Assembly (NCBI GenBank): GCA_021323555.1
Contig: JAJONP010000021.1
Span: 1-28,599 of the forward strand
Length of the DNA: 28,599 nt
Reading direction: 5' to 3'
Source of the DNA: Gammaproteobacteria bacterium
GTDB lineage: Bacteria; Pseudomonadota; Gammaproteobacteria; DSM-16500
The position numbers were made by a program, and so were the translations under genes. Below the pieces are notes generated by a model. That model had not been told where the DNA came from. It saw only the letters and a list, made by a program, of their open reading frames with translations, and ran no database searches. This document shows, one piece after another, positions 15,925 through 26,215 of the stretch (its first letter is position 1; every line of letters starts with the position of its first letter).

Positions 15925-17303
15925 TGCAATCCACCTATGATGAACCATCAGATAGCATCGTTGCTCTTGCAACACCACCCGGACGCGGTGGTGTTGCCAT
16001 TATTCGCCTCTCTGGAAAATTAGTAAAAAAAATTTCAGAAAATATAGTAGGAAAAAAAATAGAACCTCGTTATGCGGTTTATACTTCTTTTTTAGATGTG
16101 GATCACACGATTATCGATCAAGGGATTGCGCTTTATTTTCCAGGGCCGCATTCTTTTACAGGCGAAGATGTCTTAGAACTTCATGCCCATGGCGGTTCTG
16201 CTATTGCGGCATGTCTGATTCAACGAATTTTAAATTTAGGTGCTCGATTAGCTAAACCAGGTGAATTCAGTGAACGTGCTTTTTTAAATAATAAAATTGA
16301 TTTAATCCAGGCGGAAGCTATTGCTGATTTAATTGATGCTTCTTCTGAAGAAGCCGCTCGTGCTGCTATGCGTTCTCTCCAAGGTGAATTTTCTAAAAAA
16401 ATTCATCAATTAGTTGACATAATTACTTTTCTACGCACTTACGTTGAAGCAGCCATTGATTTTTCTGAAGAAGAAATTAATTTTCTCAGTCATCCCCAAA
16501 TAGAAATTAATTTTAATAATGCGATAGAGTTACTTAAAACAATACAAACAAATGCTAGGCAAGGTAGTTTATTACAAGAAGGTATTACAGCTGTGATTGC
16601 AGGGTTACCTAATGTTGGTAAATCAAGTTTACTTAATCGTTTAAGCGAGAAAGATATTGCAATTGTCACAGATATACCAGGTACTACACGGGATCTACTC
16701 AGAGAAAAAATTATAATTGATGGGATGCCTATTCATATTATCGATACAGCAGGTTTGCGTGAAAGTGAGGATGTCATAGAACAGGAAGGGATAAGACGTG
16801 CACATGCGGAGATAGCTAATGCAGATTTACTATTATTTGTAACAGATGCTTCAAATAATTCGACTGAAATTAATCACAATTGTTTTTTTGAGAAAATATT
16901 TAAGAAAGTCCCACCTCACGCAGCTATTATTACTATTCGTAATAAAATCGATTTAACACAAGAAAAAGAAGAACTCATTAAAAAGAATGGCTATACAGAA
17001 ATTTCATTATCCGCTAAAAGTGGAAGTGGTATTGAATTATTACGAAATTATATTAAGATGTGTGTTGGTTTACAAACCACTCAAGAAGGTGTATTTTCTG
17101 CAAGACGTAGACATTTAGATGCTTTAAAACGCGCAGCCGATTATTTACACAATGGTTTGGATCAATTAAAAACCCATCATGCGGTTGAATTATTTGCAGA
17201 GGAATTACGTCAGGCGCAGCTCGCATTAAGTGAAATAACCGGTACATTTACAACAGAGGATTTGTTAGGAAAAATCTTTTCGACTTTCTGTGTAGGGAAA
17301 TAA
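15924..17303 (+). CDS. mnmE: tRNA uridine-5-carboxymethylaminomethyl modification GTPase MnmE
   Basis: With MnmG it modifies wobble U34 of certain tRNAs. The N-terminal folate-binding domain begins DSIVALATPPGRGGVAIIRL. The G domain is complete: G1 GLPNVGKSS (from about residue 227), G2 DIPGTTRD, G3 DTAG, G4 NKID, and SAKSG as the G5-like motif. The C-terminal CxGK (CVGK, residues 456-459) is the last four residues, as in the family. At 459 residues it is full length (E. coli 454). It overlaps yidC by one base, and its stop codon is one base before polA. Confidence 0.97.
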   Translation: MQSTYDEPSDSIVALATPPGRGGVAIIRLSGKLVKKISENIVGKKIEPRYAVYTSFLDVDHTIIDQGIALYFPGPHSFTGEDVLELHAHGGSAIAACLIQRILNLGARLAKPGEFSERAFLNNKIDLIQAEAIADLIDASSEEAARAAMRSLQGEFSKKIHQLVDIITFLRTYVEAAIDFSEEEINFLSHPQIEINFNNAIELLKTIQTNARQGSLLQEGITAVIAGLPNVGKSSLLNRLSEKDIAIVTDIPGTTRDLLREKIIIDGMPIHIIDTAGLRESEDVIEQEGIRRAHAEIANADLLLFVTDASNNSTEINHNCFFEKIFKKVPPHAAIITIRNKIDLTQEKEELIKKNGYTEISLSAKSGSGIELLRNYIKMCVGLQTTQEGVFSARRRHLDALKRAADYLHNGLDQLKTHHAVELFAEELRQAQLALSEITGTFTTEDLLGKIFSTFCVGK

Positions 17304-17304
17304 T

Positions 17305-19992
17305 ATGTCAAAACCGCTTATATTAGTGGATGGTTCTTCTTACCTTTATAGAGCTTTTCATGCAATGCCACCTTTGACTAATTCAAAAGGATTTCCCACA
17401 GGTGCTATTTATGGTGTTACTAATATGTTACGTAGTTTATTAACACAGTATGACCCTGACTTTATGGCTGTTGTTTTTGATTCAAAAGGCAAAACCTTTA
17501 GAGAGGAACTCTATGCGCCTTACAAAGCCCATCGAAAAGCTATGCCAGATGAACTTGTTTTACAAATCGAATCTTTGTATCAATTAGTTCGTGCCTTAGG
17601 ATTACCTTTAATTATGATAGAGGGCGTGGAGGCAGATGATGTGATTGGTACGCTCGCTAAAATCGCTGCAAATCAACAACAAAAAGTGATTATTTCTACC
17701 AGTGATAAAGATTTGGCACAATTAGTGGATCAGCATATTACGTTGGTGAATACCATGACCAATACTATGCTTGATCCAACAGCCGTTAAAGAAAAAATGG
17801 GAGTTTCACCTGAGCAAGTGATTGATTATTTAGCCTTGGTGGGTGATACATCTGATAATATTCCAGGTGTTCCGCAAGTAGGCCCAAAAACGGCTGTGAA
17901 ATGGTTATTACAATATGGATCACTCGATAATATTATAAACCATGCCTCAGAGATTACAGGCAAAGTAGGCGATAATTTACGTGATTTTTTACCAAGACTA
18001 CCACTCTCTAAAAAATTAACAACCATTAAACTAGATGTCGATTTAAAGCTGACATTAACTGATTTAAAGCGTTATTCTCCTGATAAGGAGACACTCAAAA
18101 AATTATATCAAGAATTAGAATTTAAAAATTTGTTAAACACATTATTAGAAAAAAAAGCCACAGAGACTGAAGAAAAATATGCACATTATAAAACAATTTT
18201 TACTGAAAAAGAGTTAGAAGAAGTATTAGAACAGCTTACAAAAGCAAGCATCATGGCCTTTGATACAGAAACAACGAGTTTAAATTATATGGAAGCCAAG
18301 ATTGTAGGGGTTTCATTCGCGTTGGAAGAAAAGAAAGGGGTTTATATTCCGTTTGCACATGATTATTTTGATGCGCCAGCACAACTTAACCGTGAATTTG
18401 TCTTAGAAAAATTAAAACCTTTTCTCGAAGATATTCATTTAAAAAAAATAGGCCATAATATTAAATATGATTTTGAAGTATTGGCCAATCACGGCATTCA
18501 ATTACAAGGTATTTCTGACGATACGATGCTGGAGTCTTACATTTTAGATAGCAGCAATCCGAATCATGACATGGATTCTTTGGCTTTAAAATATTTAGGC
18601 TGGCGCACTATTCATTTTACAGATGTAGCAGGTAAAGGCCCTAAGCAAATGACTTTTAATCAAGTACCTATCGATAAAGCTTCTGTTTATGCAGCCGAAG
18701 ATGCGGATGTGACATGGCAATTACACCAAGTCTTTTTATCAAAATTACTTAAAGAACCTCAATTAAAATCCGTGTTAGATGAAATAGAAACGCCTTTAAT
18801 TTCTGTACTAGCACGTATGGAAAGAAATGGTGTACTCATTGACTCTTCTATGCTAAAAAATCAAAGCCTTGAATTAGAGGAACGTTTACATGCCCTCGAC
18901 CAAGCCATTACAGAAATAGCAGGTGGAAAATTTAATCTAAGTTCACCTAAACAATTGCAGGATATTTTATTTAATAAACTTAATTTGCCTGTATTACAAA
19001 AAACACCGACAGGACAACCCTCTACCGCAGATGCCATATTGCAAGAACTGGCATTAGAATATCCATTGCCAAAATTAATTATTGAATATCGCAGTTTAAG
19101 TAAATTAATTTCGACTTACACAAAAAAATTACCTGAACAAATTAATCCAGATACACAACGTATTCACACATCTTATAATCAAACAGGTGCAGCGACAGGC
19201 CGTTTATCTTCATCAGATCCTAATTTACAAAATATTCCTGTGCGTACATCCGAAGGTCGCCGTATTCGACAAGCGTTCATCGCTCCTAAAGGGTACAAGT
19301 TGATTAGTGCGGATTATTCGCAGATAGAATTACGTATCATGGCACATCTTTCGAATGATCCAAGTCTACTCAGCGCGTTTAAACAAAATTTAGATATTCA
19401 TCAAACAACAGCTGCTGAAGTCCTCGGTATTTCTTTAGAGCAAGTGACCCATGAACAACGACGTAGTGCAAAGGCAATTAATTTTGGCCTTATTTATGGC
19501 ATGTCTGCTTTTGGACTCGCAAAGCAATTAGGTGAAAGTCGTGAAGCCGCGCAAACCTATATTGATCGTTATTTTGAGCGTTATAAAGGCGTCAAAACCT
19601 ATATGGAGAATACACGTGCCAAAGCGCATCAGCAGGGCTATGTGGAAACGCTTTGGGGTCGAAGATTGTATTTGCCCGAAATCAATTCGAGTCAGGTCAT
19701 GCGCATGCGGGCGGCTGAACGCACAGCGATTAACGCGCCCTTGCAAGGCAGCGCGGCGGATATTATCAAACGCGCAATGATTGCATTAGATCATTGGCTG
19801 CAAGTCAATCCCATCAAAGCCAAAATGATTATGCAGGTACACGATGAATTGGTTTTTGAAGTGATAGAAGCAGAAGTTGAGCGTTTTACTGACATTATTC
19901 GTTCCAATATGATGAATGCGGCAAATTTGCAAGTGCCTTTATTAGTATCGGTTGGCGCGGGTGATAATTGGGGTTCAGCGTCTACACATTAA
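17305..19992 (+). CDS. polA: DNA polymerase I
   Basis: An 895-residue enzyme for Okazaki-fragment processing and repair. The 5'-nuclease domain (1-290) shows VEADDVIGT, STSDKDLAQLV and GDTSDNIPGVPQVGPKTA. The 3'-5' proofreading site appears intact: D320 and E322 (AFDTETTSL), IGHNIKYDFE and YAAEDADVT. Polymerase motifs A (SADYSQIELR, D670), B (RRSAKAINFGLIYG) and C (QVHDELVFEV, D847) are all present. It starts one base after the mnmE stop codon, so it looks co-transcribed with the rpmH cluster, which is not its usual gammaproteobacterial setting. The second AAA/nuclease gene begins 68 bases downstream. Confidence 0.97.
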   Translation: MSKPLILVDGSSYLYRAFHAMPPLTNSKGFPTGAIYGVTNMLRSLLTQYDPDFMAVVFDSKGKTFREELYAPYKAHRKAMPDELVLQIESLYQLVRALGLPLIMIEGVEADDVIGTLAKIAANQQQKVIISTSDKDLAQLVDQHITLVNTMTNTMLDPTAVKEKMGVSPEQVIDYLALVGDTSDNIPGVPQVGPKTAVKWLLQYGSLDNIINHASEITGKVGDNLRDFLPRLPLSKKLTTIKLDVDLKLTLTDLKRYSPDKETLKKLYQELEFKNLLNTLLEKKATETEEKYAHYKTIFTEKELEEVLEQLTKASIMAFDTETTSLNYMEAKIVGVSFALEEKKGVYIPFAHDYFDAPAQLNREFVLEKLKPFLEDIHLKKIGHNIKYDFEVLANHGIQLQGISDDTMLESYILDSSNPNHDMDSLALKYLGWRTIHFTDVAGKGPKQMTFNQVPIDKASVYAAEDADVTWQLHQVFLSKLLKEPQLKSVLDEIETPLISVLARMERNGVLIDSSMLKNQSLELEERLHALDQAITEIAGGKFNLSSPKQLQDILFNKLNLPVLQKTPTGQPSTADAILQELALEYPLPKLIIEYRSLSKLISTYTKKLPEQINPDTQRIHTSYNQTGAATGRLSSSDPNLQNIPVRTSEGRRIRQAFIAPKGYKLISADYSQIELRIMAHLSNDPSLLSAFKQNLDIHQTTAAEVLGISLEQVTHEQRRSAKAINFGLIYGMSAFGLAKQLGESREAAQTYIDRYFERYKGVKTYMENTRAKAHQQGYVETLWGRRLYLPEINSSQVMRMRAAERTAINAPLQGSAADIIKRAMIALDHWLQVNPIKAKMIMQVHDELVFEVIEAEVERFTDIIRSNMMNAANLQVPLLVSVGAGDNWGSASTH

Positions 19993-20059
19993 GCCATTTC
20001 TTAAAAATCAGAGTGATGTTAGTATAGCTTTTTATCTATCGAGAACGAGAATATCGATT

Positions 20060-21763
20060 ATGCCATTGCCGATTGGGTATGATAATTTTAGAGAACTGAT
20101 TGAAAATCAATTAGATTTTGTTGATAAAAGTTTATTTATCGAAGATATTATTAATGATAGAGCAACAAAAGCAACCGTCATTACGCGGCCACGCCGTTTT
20201 GGGAAAACATTGAATTTATCCATGCTACACCATTTTTTATCTAAAGAAGTCTATGGGCAGTCGACTGATAATTTATTTGACCACTTAAAAATTGCCGAAA
20301 AAAAAGAACTCTGTGAAAAACATCAAGGAAAATATCCAGTTATTTTTGTGACGTTTAAAGACGTCAAGAATGAACATTATGAGGAAGCGTATGAGAAACT
20401 TTGCAAATTAATGCGTGATGTTTATTTAGAGCATGAGCTACTGTTATCAAGCCCTCATTTAATTGATTCTCAAAAGCGGGCATTTGAATTGATTCTTGAA
20501 AGAAAAGGCTCTACTGCGGATGTAACGGAAGCACTGAAAGATTTAACAACCTATCTATCTCGCCATTATAAGGTCAATCCCTGGTTATTAATAGATGAGT
20601 ACGATACGCCTATTCAAGCAAGCTATGTCCACCATTATTATGATCCCATGATGAATATCATGCGTGGTATGTTCAGTTCTGTATTAAAAACCAATCCATA
20701 TCTTAACCGTGCTGTGATTACAGGTATTTTGCGCGTTGCTAAAGAAAGCTTGTTTTCGGGCATTAATAATTTAGAAGTCTATTCAGTGCTTCGTTCCGAG
20801 TATGGTCAATATTTTGGTTTTACAGAAGAAGAAATGAATCAATTATTAAAAAAAGCAGGTTTAGAAAAAAATGCAAGAGAAATTAAGGGTTGGTATAACG
20901 GGTATCAAATAGGTAATACCGTTGTTTACAATCCATGGTCAGTTGTTAATTGCATCAAGCGAAAAGGAGAGGTGCAGCCTTATTGGGTCAACACAAGTGA
21001 TAATCAACTGATTCGCCGTATTTTAGTAAGATCGAGTACTGCCTTTAAAGAACAGTTTGAATGGTTATTGCAAGATCAACCTGTGGAACAACTGGTTGAT
21101 GAAAATACGGTGTTTGGTGATTTGGAAACGAATGAATTAGCCGCGTGGAGTTTATTGTTAATGGCAGGTTACTTGAAAGTCCTTTCACAGCATCGCACAG
21201 AACAAGGATTATGGTGTAGACTTGAAATTCCCAACAAAGAGGTTAAAAGCCTTTACAGACAAATTATCGAGCAATGGCTTTCAAGCGGGCATGGCATTGT
21301 TTGGTATAATCAATTTCTTACCCATTTATTAACAGGGAATATTGAGCTGTTTGAGAAAGAACTGAAAGAACTTCTGGAGCAAACTGTCAGTAGTCACGAT
21401 ACAGGTCGTAATCCTGAAGCATTTTATCATGGGCTCATGGTAGGTTTGACCGCCAGTTTATACCATAACGAACAGTATGAAATTCAATCGAATAAAGAAA
21501 GTGGTTATGGACGATATGATTATCTTATTTTTTCCCGTGACAAAAATAAACCCACTCTTTTATTAGAATTTAAGAAAGTCGATTTTGTTAAAGAGCCAGA
21601 GCAGTTAGACATACATTTAGAACAAGCCGCTCAAGAAGCGCTGAATCAAATTGACCAAAAACATTATATGGCAGAAGCGAAACAACGTGGCAGTACAGAC
21701 ATTTTAAAAATAGGATTAGCGTTTTGTGGGAAACGCTTCAAAATAAAGTATGCGCACGTCTAA
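20060..21763 (+). CDS. AAA-ATPase-like protein with PD-(D/E)XK nuclease domain, copy 2
   Basis: A 567-residue paralogue of the 10193 gene, in the same orientation about 9.9 kb away. The same motifs are kept: PIGYDNFRELIENQLDFVDK, P-loop variant RPRRFGKT, Walker B WLLIDEYDTPI, and the nuclease residues in RYDYLIF and LLLEFKK. Most of the protein is nearly identical to copy 1. Differences cluster around residues 245-305 (for example VLRSEYGQYFGFTEEEMNQL against VLHPRYSTQFGFTEEEVDVL) and near the C-terminus. Both appear intact. ATG 20060 was chosen over a longer reading that begins inside polA, because it matches the copy 1 start. No function is established for the family. Confidence 0.88.
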   Translation: MPLPIGYDNFRELIENQLDFVDKSLFIEDIINDRATKATVITRPRRFGKTLNLSMLHHFLSKEVYGQSTDNLFDHLKIAEKKELCEKHQGKYPVIFVTFKDVKNEHYEEAYEKLCKLMRDVYLEHELLLSSPHLIDSQKRAFELILERKGSTADVTEALKDLTTYLSRHYKVNPWLLIDEYDTPIQASYVHHYYDPMMNIMRGMFSSVLKTNPYLNRAVITGILRVAKESLFSGINNLEVYSVLRSEYGQYFGFTEEEMNQLLKKAGLEKNAREIKGWYNGYQIGNTVVYNPWSVVNCIKRKGEVQPYWVNTSDNQLIRRILVRSSTAFKEQFEWLLQDQPVEQLVDENTVFGDLETNELAAWSLLLMAGYLKVLSQHRTEQGLWCRLEIPNKEVKSLYRQIIEQWLSSGHGIVWYNQFLTHLLTGNIELFEKELKELLEQTVSSHDTGRNPEAFYHGLMVGLTASLYHNEQYEIQSNKESGYGRYDYLIFSRDKNKPTLLLEFKKVDFVKEPEQLDIHLEQAAQEALNQIDQKHYMAEAKQRGSTDILKIGLAFCGKRFKIKYAHV

Positions 21764-21811
21764 ATAGAGAAATATCTAAAATACTATTATATCCATCGAA
21801 GGATTAAAGTA

Positions 21812-22066
21812 ATGGTGAACAATAAAAATTTTTTAAGTGATCTCATTGAAAAACTAGGCGATGCCTTGCCTGCGAATTTGCAAGAGATAAAAAAAGACAT
21901 TAAAAAAAATTTTAATGTTGTTTTGCTGAATGCATTTGATAAATTAGAACTTGTGACACGCAAGGAATTTGACACACAAGTTAAAGTACTAGCGCGCAGC
22001 CGAAAAAAAATTGAGGCATTAGAATCAAAAGTGATGGAATTAGAAAAAAGAATAAATGAAGAGTAA
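21812..22066 (+). CDS. ubiK: Ubiquinone biosynthesis accessory factor UbiK (BMFP domain)
   Basis: An 84-residue protein of the BMFP/YqiC family. Residues 1-45 form an amphipathic helix region (LIEKLGDALPANLQEIKKDI), followed by ELVTRKEFDTQVKVLARSR. A C-terminal coiled coil (IEALESKVMELEKRINEE) drives trimerisation. In E. coli UbiK binds UbiJ and supports aerobic ubiquinone synthesis, and the purified family member has membrane-fusing activity. AAGGA lies 9-13 bases before the ATG. The parE ATG follows two bases after its stop codon, so the two genes are probably co-transcribed. Confidence 0.9.
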   Translation: MVNNKNFLSDLIEKLGDALPANLQEIKKDIKKNFNVVLLNAFDKLELVTRKEFDTQVKVLARSRKKIEALESKVMELEKRINEE

Positions 22067-22068
22067 AC

Positions 22069-23970
22069 ATGAAAACAAACAAATCGTATGATGCTGAATC
22101 TATTGAAGTTTTAAGCGGTTTAGAACCTGTTCGCCGACGCCCTGGTATGTATACAGATACTACCAATCCTAATCATTTAGCACGCGAAGCCATTGACAAT
22201 AGTGTGGATGAAGCAAGTGAAGGCCATGCCTCTGCTTTTCAAGTCACTCTCTATAAAGACGGTTCATTAGAAGTATCAGACAATGGTCGCGGCATGCCTG
22301 TGGATATGCATCCTGAAGAAGGCGTCACAGGTGTCGAGCTTATTCTCACCAAGCTTCACAGTGGGGCAAAATTTTCCAACAAACAATATCGTTTTTCAGG
22401 CGGTTTGCATGGCGTAGGCATTTCTGTTGTAAACGCACTTTCTAAAAAATTAATAGTAACTGTTAAACGTAATGGCAATATTTATCAAATGCAATTCAAA
22501 GAGGGTGAAAAGACATCTGAATTGAAAATAATAGGGACCGTGAATAAACGCGAAACAGGAACCAGCATTCATTTTTGGCCTAATGAAAAATATTTTGATA
22601 CAGCCAAATTCGCTGTGACCAAATTAAAATACACGTTACGCGCTAAAGCAGTGCTTTGCCCTGGCCTCCATGTTTCTTTTCATGATGAATATACTAATGA
22701 CACTGAAGAATGGTGTTACGAGGCAGGCCTCAGCAATTATTTAACAGAATCTATCGGGAAAGCAGAATGTATTCCTGACCAACCTTTCGTAGGTTCGTTT
22801 AATGGTAATAATGAAACGGTGGATTGGGCAGCGATTTGGTTACCTGAGTCAAGTGACATCCTTAGTGAAAGTTATGTTAATTTAATTCCAACGCCACAAG
22901 GTGGCACCCATGTCAATGGTTTTCGCCAGGGATTATTAGATGCCTTACGCGATTTTTGTGAGTTTCGTCATTTATTACCTAGAGGGATTAAATTAGCACC
23001 TGAAGATGTGTGGGACAGATGCGCACATATTCTTTCAGTGAAATTACAGGAACCTCAATTTTCTGGCCAAACGAAAGAACGTCTTTCCTCGCGTGAATGC
23101 GCCAGCTTTGTTTCAGGTGTTGTCAAAGATGCATTCAGCCTTTGGTTAAATCAACATGTGAATTTTGGTGAAGCATTGGCAGCGTTGGCCATTGAAAGTG
23201 CACAGCGCCGGATCAAAGCTTCTCAAACGGTGGTTCGAAAAAAAGTTACGAGCGGCCCTGCTTTACCTGGAAAATTAGTCGATTGTTCAGAACAAGATAG
23301 TAAACGTACGGAATTATTTTTAGTTGAAGGGGATTCCGCAGGTGGCTCCGCTAAACAAGCCCGCAGTCGAGAATTTCAAGCGATTATGCCATTACGTGGC
23401 AAAATTTTAAATACATGGGAAGTGACCTCCGACCAAGTATTAGCATCACAAGAAGTCCATGATATTTCCGTTGCGATTGGTATTGAGCCTGGAGCAACCG
23501 ATCTAAATGGATTACGGTATGGAAAGATTTGTATTTTAGCCGATGCAGATTCAGATGGGTCACATATTGCGACTTTACTCTGCGCTTTATTTTTAAAACA
23601 TTTTCGCCCTTTAGTGGCAGCAGGTCATGTGTATATTGCGATGCCTCCACTTTATCGCATAGATCATGGTAAAGAAATTTATTACGCACTTGATGACGCT
23701 GAAAAACAAGGCATACTGGATCGCATTGCGGCTGAACATAAAAAAAATAAAGGAAAAATTAATGTGATTCGTTTTAAAGGATTAGGCGAAATGAATCCCT
23801 TACAATTACGAGAAACAACGATGGATCCCAATACACGTCGTTTAGTTCAGCTCCGCATCGCGCCCCATGATAAAACAGATCATACTCTTGATATGCTGCT
23901 AGCAAAAAAACGCGTTCCAGATCGTAAAAATTGGCTAGAACAAAAAGGCCATATTGCTGAGGTTTTATAA
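22069..23970 (+). CDS. parE: DNA topoisomerase IV subunit B
   Basis: A 633-residue ATPase subunit of topoisomerase IV, which decatenates replicated chromosomes. The opening YDAESIEVLSGLEPVRRRPG, then MYTDTTNPNHL, is diagnostic of ParE rather than GyrB, and there is no GyrB-specific insert near the C-terminus. GHKL ATPase motifs are EAIDNSVDEA, SDNGRGMPVD and GGLHGVGISVVNALS. The TOPRIM domain has LVEGDSAGGSAKQARSRE, MPLRGKILN and DADSDGSHI, with its catalytic glutamate and aspartates. The length matches E. coli (630). parC follows three bases after the stop codon. Confidence 0.97.
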   Translation: MKTNKSYDAESIEVLSGLEPVRRRPGMYTDTTNPNHLAREAIDNSVDEASEGHASAFQVTLYKDGSLEVSDNGRGMPVDMHPEEGVTGVELILTKLHSGAKFSNKQYRFSGGLHGVGISVVNALSKKLIVTVKRNGNIYQMQFKEGEKTSELKIIGTVNKRETGTSIHFWPNEKYFDTAKFAVTKLKYTLRAKAVLCPGLHVSFHDEYTNDTEEWCYEAGLSNYLTESIGKAECIPDQPFVGSFNGNNETVDWAAIWLPESSDILSESYVNLIPTPQGGTHVNGFRQGLLDALRDFCEFRHLLPRGIKLAPEDVWDRCAHILSVKLQEPQFSGQTKERLSSRECASFVSGVVKDAFSLWLNQHVNFGEALAALAIESAQRRIKASQTVVRKKVTSGPALPGKLVDCSEQDSKRTELFLVEGDSAGGSAKQARSREFQAIMPLRGKILNTWEVTSDQVLASQEVHDISVAIGIEPGATDLNGLRYGKICILADADSDGSHIATLLCALFLKHFRPLVAAGHVYIAMPPLYRIDHGKEIYYALDDAEKQGILDRIAAEHKKNKGKINVIRFKGLGEMNPLQLRETTMDPNTRRLVQLRIAPHDKTDHTLDMLLAKKRVPDRKNWLEQKGHIAEVL

Positions 23971-23973
23971 TAT

Positions 23974-26205
23974 ATGCATACAAATACCATTGAACATATC
24001 CCTCTGAGCGAATTTGCAGAAAAAGCGTATTTGGATTATTCCATGTACGTTATTCTGGATCGTGCATTGCCTCATCTGGGCGATGGCTTAAAACCCGTGC
24101 AACGCCGTATTATTTATGCGATGTCAGAGCTGGGTTTAAAGGCCACGGCAAAATTTAAAAAATCAGCACGTACCGTAGGTGATGTACTCGGTAAATTTCA
24201 TCCGCATGGTGATGTGGCTTGTTATGAAGCCATGGTTTTGATGGCGCAACCTTTTTCTTATCGTTATCCCCTCGTGCAAGGCCAAGGTAATTGGGGTTCT
24301 TCTGATGATCCAAAATCATTTGCTGCGATGCGTTATACCGAATCACGTTTATCTGTTTATGCAGAGGCGTTACTTGCCGAAGTCAATGATGGAACAGTAG
24401 AATGGGTGCCGAATTTTGATGGCACATTAGAAGAGCCTGCTTTATTACCCGCACGCTTACCTAATGTATTATTAAATGGTACGACAGGTATTGCGGTCGG
24501 CATGGCAACTGATATTCCACCCCATAATTTATCTGAAGTTGTGAATGCGTTGATTCATTTATTAGATCATCCTGATGCTACATTAAAAGAAATCATGGCG
24601 CATATTCCCGCCCCCGATTTTCCAACGGATGCAGAAATTATTACCTCTCCGCACGATATTGCTGGCATGTATAAAACAGGCAATGGTTCTGTGCGAATGC
24701 GAGCTGTTTATGTGGTAGAAGAAGATGAAATTGTGATTACTGCATTACCACATCAAGTATCTGGCGCGAAAGTATTAACACAAATCGCCGAGCAGATGCA
24801 AAATAAAAAATTACCATTGGTCGCTGATTTACGTGATGAGTCTGATCATGAAAATCCAACCCGCCTAGTGATTGTGCCACGCTCTAATCGTGTTGATATA
24901 GAAATGTTGATGGCGCATTTATTTGCGACCACTGAATTAGAACGCAGTTATCGCATTAACTTAAATATGATAGGACTTAATGGACGACCTCAAGTCAAAG
25001 GATTAGTCGCGATATTAACAGAATGGTTAGAATTTCGTTTTGCGACAGTGAAACGTCGTTTGCAATATCGCTTAGACATCGTCAAAGAACGTTTACATAT
25101 TTTAGCAGGATTGCTCATTGCTTATCTTAATTTGGATGAAGTGATTCATATCATCCGACATGAAGATGAACCTAAAGCACAGCTTATGAAACGTTTTAAA
25201 TTAACGGAACTCCAAGCCGAAGCTATCTTAGAAATTAAATTACGCCAACTCGCACGTCTGGAAGAAATACAAATTAAAAATGAGCAAAAAAAATTATCCG
25301 AAGAACAAGAGGAAATTGAGCAATTGCTCGGCTCTCATGCAAAATTAAAAAAATTAGTGCGAAAAGAATTACAAGAAGACAGTAAAAAATTCGGCGATAC
25401 ACGCCGATCACCTTTAGTGATGCGCAAAGAAGCACAAGCGATCAGTGAAACAGAAATTTTACCTACAGAACCTGTAACAGTGATTATTTCCACCATGGGC
25501 TGGGTGCGCGCTGCAAAAGGCCATGACATTGATCCATCCAATTTAAGTTATAAAGCAGGCGATGCATTTTTAGCATTAGCTAAAGGACGTAGCAATCAAT
25601 TATCTGTATTTCTAGATTCCACAGGGCGTTCTTATTCATTACCTACGCATACGTTAGCTTCTGCGCGCGGCCAAGGCGAACCTCTGACAGGACGTTTAAC
25701 GCCTGCTGACAATGCCCGATTTATCAGTGTAGTGATTGGAGAGCCACAAGATCATTATATTTTAGCGTCTGATGCAGGATACGGTTTTATCACATCGCTC
25801 GAAAATCTTTATGCAAAAAATCGTGCAGGAAAAACACTATTAAGCGTACCTAATGGCGCTAAAGCATTACCCCCACGCTTCATTCCTGATAAAGAAACAG
25901 ATTTTATTGCCGCTGTGTCTAACACAGGACATTTATTAATTTTTCCTTTAAAAGAGTTACCTGAATTAGCCAAAGGGAAAGGTAATAAAATTTTAAATAT
26001 TCCTAGCCGTCATATTGCCACGCGCGAAGAATTTTTAATAGATCTAATCGTGTTGCAAGAAAATCAAGCATTAATCATTATAGTTGGAAAAAAACAATTA
26101 ACGCTCAAGCCAAAAGAATGGCAACATTATTTAGGCGAGCGCGGCAGACGCGGCAATAAATTACCACGAGCATTTCAGAAAGTGGAGGTGTTAGCAATTG
26201 ATTGA
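23974..26205 (+). CDS. parC: DNA topoisomerase IV subunit A
   Basis: The 743-residue DNA-cleaving subunit. The winged-helix core has [20 protein letters not shown] and [17 protein letters not shown], and the catalytic tyrosine is Y121 ([12 protein letters not shown]). The C-terminal part (about 490-743) forms the degenerate beta-pinwheel. Residue V81 occupies the position of E. coli Ser80, the main quinolone-resistance site; E85 (E. coli Glu84) is kept. The protein ends QKVEVLAID, and a diverged copy of this tail lies 0.8 kb downstream beyond a toxin-antitoxin module. It is convergent with higA, with only ten bases between the stop codons. Confidence 0.97.
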   Translation: MHTNTIEHIPLSEFAEKAYLDYSMYVILDRALPHLGDGLKPVQRRIIYAMSELGLKATAKFKKSARTVGDVLGKFHPHGDVACYEAMVLMAQPFSYRYPLVQGQGNWGSSDDPKSFAAMRYTESRLSVYAEALLAEVNDGTVEWVPNFDGTLEEPALLPARLPNVLLNGTTGIAVGMATDIPPHNLSEVVNALIHLLDHPDATLKEIMAHIPAPDFPTDAEIITSPHDIAGMYKTGNGSVRMRAVYVVEEDEIVITALPHQVSGAKVLTQIAEQMQNKKLPLVADLRDESDHENPTRLVIVPRSNRVDIEMLMAHLFATTELERSYRINLNMIGLNGRPQVKGLVAILTEWLEFRFATVKRRLQYRLDIVKERLHILAGLLIAYLNLDEVIHIIRHEDEPKAQLMKRFKLTELQAEAILEIKLRQLARLEEIQIKNEQKKLSEEQEEIEQLLGSHAKLKKLVRKELQEDSKKFGDTRRSPLVMRKEAQAISETEILPTEPVTVIISTMGWVRAAKGHDIDPSNLSYKAGDAFLALAKGRSNQLSVFLDSTGRSYSLPTHTLASARGQGEPLTGRLTPADNARFISVVIGEPQDHYILASDAGYGFITSLENLYAKNRAGKTLLSVPNGAKALPPRFIPDKETDFIAAVSNTGHLLIFPLKELPELAKGKGNKILNIPSRHIATREEFLIDLIVLQENQALIIIVGKKQLTLKPKEWQHYLGERGRRGNKLPRAFQKVEVLAID

Positions 26206-26215
26206 AAGATTTAAC

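Noticed and set aside
19528..19780. ORFs on both strands inside the polA polymerase domain
   Set aside because: They overlap motif B and the following conserved region of PolA in other frames and are not independent genes.
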